From Actinomadura sp. WMMA1423 (GTDB lineage Bacteria > Actinomycetota > Actinomycetes > Streptosporangiales > Streptosporangiaceae): a DNA stretch of 64,000 bases. The notes beneath the pieces are model-generated. The model did no database searches. It saw only the letters and a list, made by a program, of their open reading frames with translations, and was not told where the DNA came from. The position numbers and the translations under genes are program-made. Location: NCBI RefSeq assembly GCF_006547145.1, contig NZ_CP041244.1:930001-994000 (forward strand), written 5' to 3'. Shown piece after piece: positions 1 to 9,046 of the stretch (position 1 is its first letter; every line of letters begins with the position of its first letter).

Positions 1-1215
1 GTTGAGGGCGCCGCCCTTCACCCACCTGTCCCACGACATCTGGTAGTAGCTCCAGCCGTTGAGCGGCTCGAGCCTCCGCTTGGTGCCGGTGATGATCACC
101 GGGTCGCCGCGGTAGGACCACTCGTAGAACCAGCGGGCCTGGGCGGGCGGGGAGTTGAGGCAGCCGTGGCTGACGTTCTGGCGGCCCTGCGCCCACACGG
201 TGGCGGCCATCGAATGGATGTACTCGCCGCTGTTGGAGATCCGCACCGCGTGCGGGATGACCTCCTTGTAGCCGCCGTTCTTCTTGTCCTTCGGGTCGAC
301 GCCCATCCACTCCGACGTCATGATCGCCGGATTCTCCTTGCCCATGGTCAGGTGGATGCCGCTGGTGGTGAGGTAGGTGTCGACGCCGTTGACGACGCGG
401 CCGCCCTTGCCCGCGCTGATCCCCCAGCCGCGGATCTTCTTGCCGTTCTTCTTGACCACGAGCTTGTGCGTCTTGGTACTGACGGTGATCATGTGCGAGT
501 CGCCGATGCGGAACTGGCGGGTGAAGTCCGACACTCCGTAGGTCTTCTTGCCCGACTTCACGCCGGCCAGCTTGGCCGTCAGCATCACCTTCTGGTTGGG
601 CGCCCACCACGTGCCGTTCTTCGTACGGAAGATCACCGTGGTGTCGTTCATCCAGTACCAGGCGCCGGTGGCGGGCGTCGTCGACTTGACCTCGAGGGCC
701 TGCTCGACGGCCTTCTTGTCGCCGACCGGCCGGTTGAAGACCACCTGGATCGGCATGCCGACGCCGACCTTCTCGTTCTTGCTCGGGGTGACGTCGACGA
801 TGCTCAGCTGGTTCGCCGCCTTCTGCGTGGCGAACGCGGCGTTGACCGTGGCCGTCTTGCCCTTGGGGCTCTTGGCGACCGCCGTGACCTGGTACCTGGC
901 ACCGGGGCGCAGGGTCCGCGACTTCCAGCTGGTCTTGTCGGCGGCCATCGCGCCGTCCACCGGCTTGCCCTTGAGCGTGACCGTGACCTGTTCAAGCGTC
1001 CCGCCCGCGGCGGTGACGACGACGCCGTCCTCCGGTTTGGCCTTGGTGTTCCCGTTGCCCGGGTTGATCGTCACCTGGGGGACGCTCGCGTCCCCCTTCT
1101 CTCCGACGGTGACGCCGGAGTCCTTCTCTCCGCCGCTGCAGGCCGTCGTGAGGAGGAGCACAGCCCCAGCCATTCCCGCGCCCGCCCGAACTCCTGCGGA
1201 AAACCTCCGCTGCAC
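1..1215 (-). CDS. L,D-transpeptidase lipoprotein (3' end cut by window edge)
   Basis: Secreted YkuD-type L,D-transpeptidase, which makes 3-3 crosslinks in peptidoglycan outside the membrane. The GTG at 1215 follows a GGAGGT at five bases, which sets the start. The N-terminus is a short charged stretch, a hydrophobic segment and TTAC, a weak lipobox. Ig-like repeats follow, then the catalytic motif SHGCLN (Cys nucleophile) near the C-terminus and a Trp-rich tail. The frame is open to base 1. Comparison with the downstream-strand neighbour at 1369-2556, whose tail aligns, suggests only a few residues are missing. The two genes look like a tandem duplication and may share a transcript. Family assignment is firm; lipidation is likely rather than certain because the -3 residue is Thr. 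Confidence 0.9.
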   Translation of the reverse strand, partial: MQRRFSAGVRAGAGMAGAVLLLTTACSGGEKDSGVTVGEKGDASVPQVTINPGNGNTKAKPEDGVVVTAAGGTLEQVTVTLKGKPVDGAMAADKTSWKSRTLRPGARYQVTAVAKSPKGKTATVNAAFATQKAANQLSIVDVTPSKNEKVGVGMPIQVVFNRPVGDKKAVEQALEVKSTTPATGAWYWMNDTTVIFRTKNGTWWAPNQKVMLTAKLAGVKSGKKTYGVSDFTRQFRIGDSHMITVSTKTHKLVVKKNGKKIRGWGISAGKGGRVVNGVDTYLTTSGIHLTMGKENPAIMTSEWMGVDPKDKKNGGYKEVIPHAVRISNSGEYIHSMAATVWAQGRQNVSHGCLNSPPAQARWFYEWSYRGDPVIITGTKRRLEPLNGWSYYQMSWDRWVKGGALN

Positions 1216-1328
1216 CTCTGACCTCCAGAACCCCGCCGTGTACCACAGCGACATTAGCGACAAAATCCGACGATCATGCCATGTCTCAGGGTTTTCGCAG
1301 GGGCCCGAGATCAAAGCGTTGCACGGCG

Positions 1329-1361
1329 GCCGGGGGCGGGCGGTGCCTCCCGGCCCCCGGC
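1329..1361 (-). terminator. Candidate terminator hairpin after the second L,D-transpeptidase
   Basis: Nine-base perfect arms (GCCGGGGGC / GCCCCCGGC) lie just past the stop codon at 1369. There is no clear T-tract, so it may only slow or partly terminate transcription between the two paralogues. Confidence 0.4.
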
Positions 1362-1368
1362 GGCCGCC

Positions 1369-2556
1369 TCAACGCAGGGCGCTTCCCTGCCGCCACTTGT
1401 CGAACGACAGCTGCCACACGCTCCAGCCGTTGTCCCACTCGACCTCGCGGTCGGTCCCCTTCAGGTCGATGACGTCGCCGCGCTGCATGATGTCGTAGAA
1501 CCACTTCGCGCTGGCCGGGCTGACGTTCAGGCAGCCGTGGCTGACGTTCGCCGACCCCTGGGAGCCGACCGACCAGGGCGCCGCGTGCACGTACTCGCCG
1601 CTGTTGGAGAAGCGGACCGCGTAGTTGACGACCGTCTTGTAGTAGCCGGGGTCGCCCTCCTGCCGCCCGGGGGAGGTCATCGTGACCGGGTTGCCCTTCT
1701 CCATCAGCAGGTGGACGCCGCTGGTGGTGGTGAACTCCCGCGTCTCGCCGTTGCCGGCGCTGAACGGGACGGTGCGCAGCTTCTTGCCGTCCCGCGTCAC
1801 CGTCATGTGGTGGTCGCCGATGTCGCCGGTGGTGATCTGCGCGGCGCCGATGCTGATGGTCGCCTTGGCGTCCTTGGCCCCGTAGACGCCGCCGCCCGCG
1901 TTCACCCCGGCGAGGTCGGCCTGGAAGCGGACCGTCTGGTGCGGCTGCCAGTACGTCTTCGTCCGGTAGACGACCTGGTCGGATCCGATCCACCGCCACG
2001 CGCCCTCGACCGGCTTGTCCGGGGTGACGTGCAGGGTGCGCTCCACGGCCGCCTTGTCGGTCACCGGCCGGTCGAACCGGACGAAGATCGGCATGCCGAC
2101 GCCGACCTTCTCCCCGCCGAGGTTCGGGGTGACGTCCGCGATCGACAGCGTCTCGGCGGGCTTCAGCGTCGTGAAGGCGCTGGTGGCGGTGCGGGTCTTG
2201 CCGCCCCCGCCGGCCTGCGCGGTGACGGTGTAGGTGGTCCCGGGCGTCAGGGTCCGGCTGGACCGCCACGTCCTGCGGCCGTCGCCGTACCTGCCGGTGA
2301 CGGCGGCGCCCGCGCCCTGGACGGTGACGTTCTGCAGCTTCGCACCGGAGGCCTTGACCTCGATCGTCCCGTCCGGCTTGACCTGCGCGGTCCCGTTCGC
2401 CGGCGTGATCGTCACGGTCGTGTCCGACCCGCCCGAGGCGAGACTGCCCTCGCCACCGATCGAGCAGCCGGTCACGAGCAGCGCGAGCGCTCCCGTCCCG
2501 ACCGCCGCCACAGGCCCCAGCCGACCCTTTGTCGCCACTGACTCCCCCAACCCCAT
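1369..2556 (-). CDS. L,D-transpeptidase lipoprotein, Ig-like plus YkuD domains
   Basis: 395-residue paralogue of the gene at 1-1215, with the same role in forming 3-3 peptidoglycan crosslinks. The N-terminus has a signal segment ending in LLVTGC, a good lipobox. Two Ig-like domains occupy roughly residues 50-250 (the LDT immunoglobulin arrangement of mycobacterial LdtMt2). The YkuD domain ends with VSHGCLNVS, carrying the catalytic His and Cys, followed by a Trp-rich C-terminus. Start: the ATG at 2556 has a weak GGTGA upstream; a GTG at 2538 behind GGGGGAG is an alternative that would trim six residues. L,D-transpeptidases are known to be carbapenem-sensitive and insensitive to most other beta-lactams. 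Confidence 0.92.
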   Translation of the reverse strand: MGLGESVATKGRLGPVAAVGTGALALLVTGCSIGGEGSLASGGSDTTVTITPANGTAQVKPDGTIEVKASGAKLQNVTVQGAGAAVTGRYGDGRRTWRSSRTLTPGTTYTVTAQAGGGGKTRTATSAFTTLKPAETLSIADVTPNLGGEKVGVGMPIFVRFDRPVTDKAAVERTLHVTPDKPVEGAWRWIGSDQVVYRTKTYWQPHQTVRFQADLAGVNAGGGVYGAKDAKATISIGAAQITTGDIGDHHMTVTRDGKKLRTVPFSAGNGETREFTTTSGVHLLMEKGNPVTMTSPGRQEGDPGYYKTVVNYAVRFSNSGEYVHAAPWSVGSQGSANVSHGCLNVSPASAKWFYDIMQRGDVIDLKGTDREVEWDNGWSVWQLSFDKWRQGSALR

Positions 2557-2684
2557 GAGTTCACCCCGTGCAGGTGAAATCTATCTAAGGATGGAGACGC
2601 CTCAGAGCGGGCCCGGGTTCGGAGATCAGCGAAGATTCGCTGGCCAGACGGGGGCGAGGGGGGTCAAAGGGGGCAGCGGACCGG

Positions 2685-3470
2685 TCAGCTGCCGGGCACG
2701 AGCGCGGGCATGGCCAGGGGCTCGCCGTTGATCCGGCGCACGAGGCGCTTGAAGCCCCAGACGGAGACGGCGATGCCGATGGCGCCGAGGCCCGCGACGA
2801 TGCCGGTGCGGATCCACAGGTACATGCTGATCGACTCGTTGAAGAGCATCCAGAGGCTGACGCCCACGTTCGTGAGCAGCACCGCCGACCACAGGAGCGA
2901 GATGCGCAGGAAGAACCGGTGGACCCGGGCGTGCTCGTAGAACGCGTCGGGGATCGGCGCCATGTCCTTGGCCAGTTTCATGGCGAGCGGCCGCCGCAGC
3001 GGCACCGAGGCGAGGAAGGCCATGCTGACCGCGAGCGTGCCCAGGGTCGGCTGGAGGAAGTAGACGACGGCGCTGTGGGTGGCGGCGGCGAGCCCCGCGC
3101 GGACGGTCACGCCGACCGCGGCGAGCATCAGCATCCCCGAGACCGGGTGCCCGCGCAGGTACCGGTAGGCGATCCCGCCGTACACCCAGGCGACGGCGGC
3201 GACGAGCGCGCCGTTCAGGCCGAGGAGCACGAGCGCGGCGTAGAACACCGCGACGGGGGCGATGACCCCCTCGACGAACCGCGGGAGCGCGTGCATCAGC
3301 AGGGCGGTCACCCGCGGGAGTTCGAAGATGTGGTGGCCGCTCGCGTGCCCCTCGCCGTCCTGCGGCTGGGGGGCCCGCACGAGGCCCGGCGGTTCCGCGG
3401 GCATGGTCGCCGGTCGTTCCATAGAGCGCTGCGCTCCCCGATCGGTGTACATGGACTCGGATGTGCTCAC
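2685..3470 (-). CDS. VC0807-type integral membrane protein
   Basis: About 261 residues with a polar N-terminal 50 and then roughly six hydrophobic segments, for example around APVAVFYAALVLLGLNGALV and SISMYLWIRTGIVAGLGAIG. The family (VC0807, distantly like intracellular septation protein A) has no firm function. The frame continues to a GTG at 3503; I prefer the GTG at 3470 because GGGG lies six bases before it, and in-frame ATGs at 3452 and 3422 are also possible. It stands alone between the L,D-transpeptidases and the LysR gene. Membrane topology is clear; the family name is moderately sure. Confidence 0.7.
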   Translation of the reverse strand: MSTSESMYTDRGAQRSMERPATMPAEPPGLVRAPQPQDGEGHASGHHIFELPRVTALLMHALPRFVEGVIAPVAVFYAALVLLGLNGALVAAVAWVYGGIAYRYLRGHPVSGMLMLAAVGVTVRAGLAAATHSAVVYFLQPTLGTLAVSMAFLASVPLRRPLAMKLAKDMAPIPDAFYEHARVHRFFLRISLLWSAVLLTNVGVSLWMLFNESISMYLWIRTGIVAGLGAIGIAVSVWGFKRLVRRINGEPLAMPALVPGS

Positions 3471-3683
3471 GATTCGCCCCACCGTACGTGATGATCCGCG
3501 CACGTCCGTCCCATTTCGACGGATTCGTACTGCGCCGGTTTTCCCTCCTTAGTTCGGCTCCGATCCCCGCGCGGTGCGGGTCACGGCCGGATGCGGCCAG
3601 ATCGGAACCCTGCCTCCCTCGGCTTATTTCCGAGTTTCGGCAGACGTCACGAGGGACTTCTTCCGGGTATCCCCAAAGCCTTT

Positions 3684-4610
3684 TCAGGACTCGGGCGCGG
3701 TGGGCTGCACGTCTCTCGCGGCCGCGTAGATCGCCCGTAGCGTGACCGCCACCGACGGCCTGCGCACGCTCGCGGTGCGGGTGACGGCGTAGACCTCCCG
3801 GGCCAGCGTGCATTCGGGGATGCGCCGGACCGCCACCCCCTGGTCGCCGGCGGCGAGCGCCAGCGCCGGCACCGCGGTGATGCCGATGCCGCGCGCCACG
3901 AGGCTCAGGATCGTGTGGAGGCCTTCGAACTCCCAGGGTACAGGGCGGGCACCTCCGACGGTGTCGAGAAGCCGCTCGACGGCCTGCCGCGACGGCTCCC
4001 CCGGCGGCGCCGCCATCCACGGCTCCTCCCGCAGCTGCTGCAGGTCGACCGGCCGGTCCGGCCGGGACATGGGGTGGGTGTCCGGGACGACCAGGACGAG
4101 GGGGTCGCGGCGCAGGTGGAAGAACTCCAGCGCGGCGGGCGACCGGTCGGGCACCTTGCCCGTCCAGTCGTCGATCAGCGCGATGTCGACCTCTCCGTTC
4201 TGCACCTGGCGGATGCCGGCGCCGGGCGCGGTCTGCCGCAGCACGAACGTGAGCCCGGGATGGTCGCCGAGGCTGTGCGCGAGCGCGGGGGCGAACGCGA
4301 CGGCCGCCGTCGGGAACGCGGTGACCACGACCCGGCCCATGGGGGCTCCGGCCTGGGCCGACAGCTCCGCCTCGGCCGTCTCCACGAGGCCGAGGATCTC
4401 CTCGGCGCGCTCGGCGAGCCGGCGCCCGGCGTCGGTCAGCTCCGCGCTGCGGGCCGTCCGGTCCAGCAGCGGGACGCGGGCCTCCCGCTCGAGGGCGGCG
4501 AGCTGCTGGGAGACCGCCGAGGGCGTGTACCCGAGGGCCGCGGCGGTGGCCGCGATACTGCCGCGGCGGGCGAACTCGGCGAGCAACCGCAGGCGGCGCA
4601 CTTCTAGCAT
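3684..4610 (-). CDS. LysR-family transcriptional regulator
   Basis: 308 residues. The N-terminal winged helix-turn-helix covers about residues 1-60 (GSIAATAAALGYTPSAVSQQ), followed by the linker helix and a periplasmic-binding-like effector domain with the usual VVVTAFPTAA and DIALIDDW strands. It is divergent from the aminotransferase at 4756, with 145 bases between them. This is the classic arrangement in which a LysR protein controls its neighbour and itself from the shared region. Effector unknown. I did not find a convincing T-N11-A site by eye. Confidence 0.9.
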   Translation of the reverse strand: MLEVRRLRLLAEFARRGSIAATAAALGYTPSAVSQQLAALEREARVPLLDRTARSAELTDAGRRLAERAEEILGLVETAEAELSAQAGAPMGRVVVTAFPTAAVAFAPALAHSLGDHPGLTFVLRQTAPGAGIRQVQNGEVDIALIDDWTGKVPDRSPAALEFFHLRRDPLVLVVPDTHPMSRPDRPVDLQQLREEPWMAAPPGEPSRQAVERLLDTVGGARPVPWEFEGLHTILSLVARGIGITAVPALALAAGDQGVAVRRIPECTLAREVYAVTRTASVRRPSVAVTLRAIYAAARDVQPTAPES

Positions 4611-4755
4611 CAGCCCATCTTACGGTCACCATCGGTGAGACTCGCTTGTAATGATGCTAAATGCGGGCAAGAGTTAGTCGAACCCGGCCGGGTCGTACAC
4701 ACGGGGATTCCACGGTCACCCACCGTGCTTCAGCCATGCCCTCTTTGGAGTCTTC

Positions 4756-6090
4756 ATGCCTGCCCAGAACCGCTCCGCCGTCCGGCCGCTGTCGTTCGAG
4801 CCGCGCCCGGTCCCTCTGTCCGCCACGCTCGCGGTCAACGAGGCCATAGCCCGCAAGCGCAGGCGGGGCGAACGCGTGCTCCCCCTCGGTTTCGGGGAGG
4901 CCGGGATCCCCATACATCCCGCCCTGACCCGCGAGCTCGGCGCCGCCGCGGGACGGGGCGGCTACGGGCCGGTCGCCGGGTCCGCCGCGCTGCGCGCCGC
5001 CGCGGCCGGGTACTGGGCCCGGCGCGGGCTGCCCACCGACCCGGCCACGGTCGTCGCCGGCCCCGGCAGCAAGCCGCTGCTGTTCGCCCTGCTGACCGCG
5101 CTCGGCGGCGACGTCGCCGTGGCGGCCCCGAGCTGGGTGAGCTACGCGGCGCAGGCGTCGCTGGCGGGGGTGGAGCCGATCCGCGTCGCGACCCCGCCGG
5201 GCGAGGGCGGGGTCCCGAGCCCGGCGCTGCTGGCCGACGCGGTGGTGCGGGCCCGCGCCCGGGGCCGCGACGTGCGGGCCGTCGTGGTGACGCTCCCGGA
5301 CAACCCGACGGGGACCATCGCGTCCGAGGCCACCGTCCGGCGGCTGTGCGCGGTCGCGCGCGAGCAGGACCTGGTCGTCGTCTCCGACGAGATCTACCGC
5401 GACCTCGTGCACGCGCCCGGCGGGACGGTTCCGAGCCCGGCGCGGTACGCGCCGGAGCGGACCGTCGTGACGACCGCGCTGAGCAAGAGCCTGGCGGCCG
5501 GCGGCTGGCGGATCGGGGTGGCGCGGATGCCGGAGGGGCCGTTCGGCCGCGCGTTGCGCGACAGCATGCTCGGGGTGGCCAGCGAGATCTGGTCCAGCGC
5601 CCCAGCCCCCATGCAGCACGCCGCCGCGTTCGCGTTCGCCGAGCCCCCCGAGCTGGTCGAGCACGTCGACCGCAGCAGGCGCCTGCACGCCGCGGTCACC
5701 GGCGCGGTGGCCGACCGGTTCGCCGCGGCCGGCGCGCGGGTCACGCGTCCGGAAGCGGCCTTCTACGTCTATCCCGACTTCGGCCCGATGAGGGACGCGC
5801 TGGAGGCCGGCCACGGCGTCCGCACGAGCGCCGATCTCACCCGCCTCCTTCTGGAGCGCTACGGAGTGGGCGTCCTGCCGGGGAGCTCCTTCGGGGACGC
5901 CCCCGCGGCGCTGCGCATGCGGGTGGCGCCGAGCCTGCTCTACGGAGAGGACGACGAGCAGCGCCTGGCCGCGCTGGCCTCCCCCTCCCCGGCCTCCCTC
6001 CCGTGGATCGCGAGTGCCCTGGACCGGCTCAGCGAAGTGCTCGACGACCTCTCCTCCGCCGTCACGGAGAGTGAACCCGCGCTCGCCTGA
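4756..6090 (+). CDS. Class I/II PLP-dependent aminotransferase
   Basis: 444 residues, fold type I aminotransferase of the aspartate/kynurenine type. Visible PLP signatures are PDNPTGT (about 181-187), SDEIYRDL (Asp211 region, contacts the pyridine nitrogen) and ALSKSLAAGGWRIG, with Lys244 forming the Schiff base. The start ATG follows GGAG at about five bases. The gene is divergent from a LysR regulator that probably controls it. The substrate cannot be read from the sequence; the absence of biosynthetic neighbours suggests amino-acid salvage or catabolism. A strong terminator follows at 6100. Confidence 0.9.
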   Translation: MPAQNRSAVRPLSFEPRPVPLSATLAVNEAIARKRRRGERVLPLGFGEAGIPIHPALTRELGAAAGRGGYGPVAGSAALRAAAAGYWARRGLPTDPATVVAGPGSKPLLFALLTALGGDVAVAAPSWVSYAAQASLAGVEPIRVATPPGEGGVPSPALLADAVVRARARGRDVRAVVVTLPDNPTGTIASEATVRRLCAVAREQDLVVVSDEIYRDLVHAPGGTVPSPARYAPERTVVTTALSKSLAAGGWRIGVARMPEGPFGRALRDSMLGVASEIWSSAPAPMQHAAAFAFAEPPELVEHVDRSRRLHAAVTGAVADRFAAAGARVTRPEAAFYVYPDFGPMRDALEAGHGVRTSADLTRLLLERYGVGVLPGSSFGDAPAALRMRVAPSLLYGEDDEQRLAALASPSPASLPWIASALDRLSEVLDDLSSAVTESEPALA

Positions 6091-6099
6091 GGGGGACGA

Positions 6100-6139
6100 G
6101 GGTCCGCGGGCCGCCCGCCGAAGGGCGGCCCGCGGACCC
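6100..6139 (+). terminator. Terminator hairpin after the aminotransferase
   Basis: Perfect 17-base arms (6100-6116 and 6123-6139) around a 6-base loop, ten bases past the stop. It has no T-tract, as is common in high-GC actinomycetes. Confidence 0.75.
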
Positions 6140-6370
6140 CTGCGTGAGGCGCCGGGCGCGCACCGTCACGGTGCCGGAACCGGCCGGTCGAAGGATCTGC
6201 TCCCGGCCCGACCGGCGCGTATAAGCGTGGTGTAAGGTCCAACGACGCACGGGGCGAACGTCGCGAATCGACCGGCGACAGGCCATCGGGAGTCCTGTCC
6301 GCCCCGCTCGTGGTAAACCCAGGACGAGCGCGATGGCACACAGTGATGGAAGAAGGCGAGGGGGCCCGCC

Positions 6371-6943
6371 ATGAGGCACGCACGGGACGGGGCTGCCGCG
6401 GCGATGAGCGCCGCTTCCAGGATTCTGGTCGCGCGGGGCAAGAACGAGCCCCAGGAGATGGAGAATCCCGACGTCGCCTGGGGGCAGCGCGCCCGTGACG
6501 GAGTGTGGGTGCCGACCAGGGACGGGCAGCGGATCCACCTCGGCATCGACGTCGCGGCGGCCGACACGGTCGCGCAGGTGCTGCGCCCCAGCCTGCGGGT
6601 GTTCGTCGGCGTGGACGTCGACACCGACATCGTGGCGCAGACGACCGCGGGCGGGGTGCGGCTGCTCACGGTGATCCACGGCCCCGACGCCCCCACGGAG
6701 TTCCGGTTCGCCGTCTCCCTGGCCGACGGGCTCGCGCTGGAGGCGATGCCGTCCGGCGGCTACGACGTCGTGCACCTGCGGTACGGCGCCACGGTGGGAC
6801 GGCTCTACAACCCCTGGGCGAGCGACTCGATGTTCCGCCAGGTGAAGGCGGACTACACGCTGGAGGGCTCGGCCGTCACGATGCGCATCCAGCACACCGA
6901 CGCCTACTACCCGGTCGTCGCCGACCCGCACTACGAGCGCTGA
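6371..6943 (+). CDS. Hypothetical protein ending in a YPVVADP tail
   Basis: 190 residues, unrecognised. No signal peptide or membrane segment is visible. The body looks beta-rich (alternating Val/Arg strands such as RVFVGVDVDTDIV and VHLRYGATVG). The C-terminus ends with ADYTLEGSAVTMRIQHTDAYYPVVADPHY. A comparable YPV-ADP ending occurs on many actinobacterial exported proteins, usually after a secretion signal, so its presence here without a signal is odd. The start ATG at 6371 has GAGGGGG upstream; an in-frame ATG at 6404 is possible. It stands alone between two non-coding gaps of about 280 and 330 bases. Confidence 0.6.
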   Translation: MRHARDGAAAAMSAASRILVARGKNEPQEMENPDVAWGQRARDGVWVPTRDGQRIHLGIDVAAADTVAQVLRPSLRVFVGVDVDTDIVAQTTAGGVRLLTVIHGPDAPTEFRFAVSLADGLALEAMPSGGYDVVHLRYGATVGRLYNPWASDSMFRQVKADYTLEGSAVTMRIQHTDAYYPVVADPHYER

Positions 6944-7277
6944 CTTCCTCCAGAGCCTCCGAGCCGGAGCGATAGGCGGTTCGCTCAGGGCCGCGGGGGC
7001 CTCGTGGCAGTGCTCCCGCCCGATCTCGCGGAGCATCTCGGCACCGATCGTCCGCCGCGGCGATGCTCCATGCCCGGGCGCGCGGGGCGGCCGCGGAGGC
7101 CCCCTCCGAATGGAACGTTCCGCCTGGATGCGGGCACCGGGGACGCCAGCACGGCCTGGCGGGGTGGGCGTCGACGTGCGCGGTCGCCGTCATATGGTGG
7201 GGGCCACGGGCCGCGTTCCGGCTCCGGCGACGACGCCGGGCATCCGACCGCCCGGGTCCCCCGAGACTGGAGTCATC
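6944..7277. other. 334-base gap, no gene seen
   Basis: No frame here has a plausible protein. It presumably holds the promoter of the CGNR gene, but no strong -35/-10 pair stands out. Confidence 0.5.
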
Positions 7278-7838
7278 GTGATCTTCACTCATGACACCGA
7301 GCACGCGCTCGCCGTCGTCGTCGACCTGATCAACACGAGCGCGACGGGCTCCGGCGCCGAGGAGCTCGGCGGGCTGCCCGGTCTGCGCGAGTTCGTGGAT
7401 CGCAACGAGTTCAGTGACGTGGGCCAGCTCACCGCGGCCGACCTGGCCCGCGTGCTGGAGCTGCGCGACCGGTTCCACGCGGTGTTCCGCGCCGGGGACG
7501 TCCCGTCCGCCGTGCGGCGGATCAACGAGATCGTGGGCGAGGTCCGCACCACGCCGCACCTGACCGACCACGACGGCTACGACTGGCACGTGCACTTCTT
7601 CGCGCCCGGCGCGCCGCTCGGCGAGCACCTCGCCGCCGACTGCGGCATGGCGCTGGCCTACGTGGTGGCGGCGGGCGAGCTGGACCGGCTGCGCACCTGC
7701 GAGGCGCCCGACTGCTCGCGGGTCCTGGTCGACCTGTCCCGCAACCGCTGCCGCCGCTACTGCGACAGCCGCACCTGCGGCAACCGCATGCACGTGGCCG
7801 CCTACCGAGCCCGCCAGCGCGAAGCGGCTCCGAGTTGA
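7278..7838 (+). CDS. CGNR zinc-finger (ABATE-domain) putative regulator
   Basis: 186 residues. The GTG at 7278 is preceded by GGAG at five bases, so longer in-frame extensions upstream are unlikely. The N-terminal domain is of the ABATE/DUF1470 type. The C-terminus (about 139-175) is the CGNR zinc finger: CEAPDC, RYC and CDSRTCGNR supply four or more Cys ligands, and Arg-rich flanks fit nucleic-acid binding. Such proteins are thought to be stress-linked transcription regulators, with targets mostly unknown. It is followed after one base by a large perfect hairpin. Confidence 0.85.
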   Translation: MIFTHDTEHALAVVVDLINTSATGSGAEELGGLPGLREFVDRNEFSDVGQLTAADLARVLELRDRFHAVFRAGDVPSAVRRINEIVGEVRTTPHLTDHDGYDWHVHFFAPGAPLGEHLAADCGMALAYVVAAGELDRLRTCEAPDCSRVLVDLSRNRCRRYCDSRTCGNRMHVAAYRARQREAAPS

Positions 7839-7839
7839 T

Positions 7840-7891
7840 CGCAGTTCCTTGGGGTCAGGCGCCTGGGGGCGCCTGACCCCAAGGAACTGCG
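7840..7891. repeat. Perfect 23-bp inverted repeat with 6-base loop
   Basis: Arms 7840-7862 and 7869-7891 are exactly complementary, with loop CTGGGG. The left arm begins one base past the CGNR stop codon. No T-tract follows on either side, but it lies between convergent genes (CGNR and folP2) and could terminate both. The bases to 8024 hold further GCGATCG-type inverted pieces. Confidence 0.85.
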
Positions 7892-8024
7892 GGCGATCGC
7901 TGCATCGCTCCGGCTCGCCCTGGGGGCTCGCTGCGCGATCGGTTTCTCGCAGGCTCGAAACCGCCTTCGGACGCGATCGCGGAGGGTCGGTCGCCTGGGG
8001 CAGGGGCGAAGGGGAGGTCAGGCG

Positions 8025-8879
8025 TCAGGCGTCAGGGGGTCCTGCGGTGAGGCGGGAGACCTCGGTCAGGGCCTTGCGGGCGGCGGGGACGTCGTGGACG
8101 CGGAAGACTCTGGCGCCGAGCAGGGCGGAGACCGCGAGCACGGCCATGGTGCCGACGCCGCGCTTGTCGACGGGGCGGCCGAGCGCCTCGCCGATGAAGT
8201 CCTTGTTGGACACCGCGACCAGGACCGGCCAGCCGGTGGCCGACAGCTCGCCGAGCCTGCGGGTGATCTCCAGCGACTGGCGGGTGTTCTTCCCGAAGTC
8301 GTGCGCCGGGTCGATGAGGATCGCGTCGCGCCGCACCCCGAGGGACGCGGCGCGCTCGGCCTCGGCGGTCACGTGCGCGACGACGTCCGCCACGACGTCG
8401 TCGTAGCCGATCCGGTGCGGGCGGGTGCGGGGCGCTAGGGCGCCCGCGTGGGAGCAGACGAGTCCGACGCCGTGCGCGGCGGCGACCTCGGCGAGCCGGG
8501 GGTCGGGGCCGCCCCAGGTGTCGTTCAGCAGGTCGGCGCCGGCCCGCGCCACCGCCTCGCCGACCTCGGCGCGCCAGGTGTCGACGCTGATCACGACGCG
8601 GGGGTGGCGGTCGCGGACGGCGGCGACCAGGCCGACGACGCGGCGCAGTTCCTCGGCGACGCCGACGTCCTGCCCGGGGCCGGCCTTGACGCCGCCGATG
8701 TCGACGATGTCGGCGCCGGCCTCCACGGCCCGGTCCACGGCGGCGAGGGCCTCGTCGAAACCGTAGGTGGCGCCCCGGTCGAAGAACGAGTCGGGCGTGC
8801 GGTTCACCACGGCCATGATCGCGTGCGGGCCGATGTCGCGACCGTTCAGCCGCAGCGGCGGCGCGTCCGGTGAGCTCAT
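8025..8879 (-). CDS. folP2: FolP2-type dihydropteroate synthase paralogue
   Basis: About 284 residues, TIM-barrel DHPS family. Family motifs include IMAVVNRTPDSF (pterin/loop 1), the NDTWGG strand and DPAHDFGKN. Loop 2 reads DIGGVKAGPG where active DHPS enzymes have D(V/I)GGESTRPG. This is the signature of mycobacterial FolP2 (Rv1207), reported to lack normal DHPS activity, so a folate role should not be assumed. The ATG at 8879 has GGTGAGA six bases ahead; a GTG at 8891 would add four residues. It is divergent from a GDP-mannose dehydratase, 155-167 bases away depending on start. Confidence 0.85.
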   Translation of the reverse strand: MSSPDAPPLRLNGRDIGPHAIMAVVNRTPDSFFDRGATYGFDEALAAVDRAVEAGADIVDIGGVKAGPGQDVGVAEELRRVVGLVAAVRDRHPRVVISVDTWRAEVGEAVARAGADLLNDTWGGPDPRLAEVAAAHGVGLVCSHAGALAPRTRPHRIGYDDVVADVVAHVTAEAERAASLGVRRDAILIDPAHDFGKNTRQSLEITRRLGELSATGWPVLVAVSNKDFIGEALGRPVDKRGVGTMAVLAVSALLGARVFRVHDVPAARKALTEVSRLTAGPPDA

Positions 8880-9046
8880 GATGGGTCTCACCGTGGCATA
8901 CCGGCGGCCCGGCGGGCGAACCAGAAGGGAATTCGGTCCAAACCGTGCCCTCCCTCGTCATGGACATGTCCTGGTCGGTAACCTCATAAATCACGCTCGT
9001 TACGGGTTTAGTCCCGTGGTGGGCCCGCGTCGGACCTATTTCAGCC

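Noticed and set aside
4635..6074. 479-residue open frame overlapping the aminotransferase
   Set aside because: Arg/Pro/Gly-rich shadow of the real gene in another frame; many similar long frames occur because of high GC.
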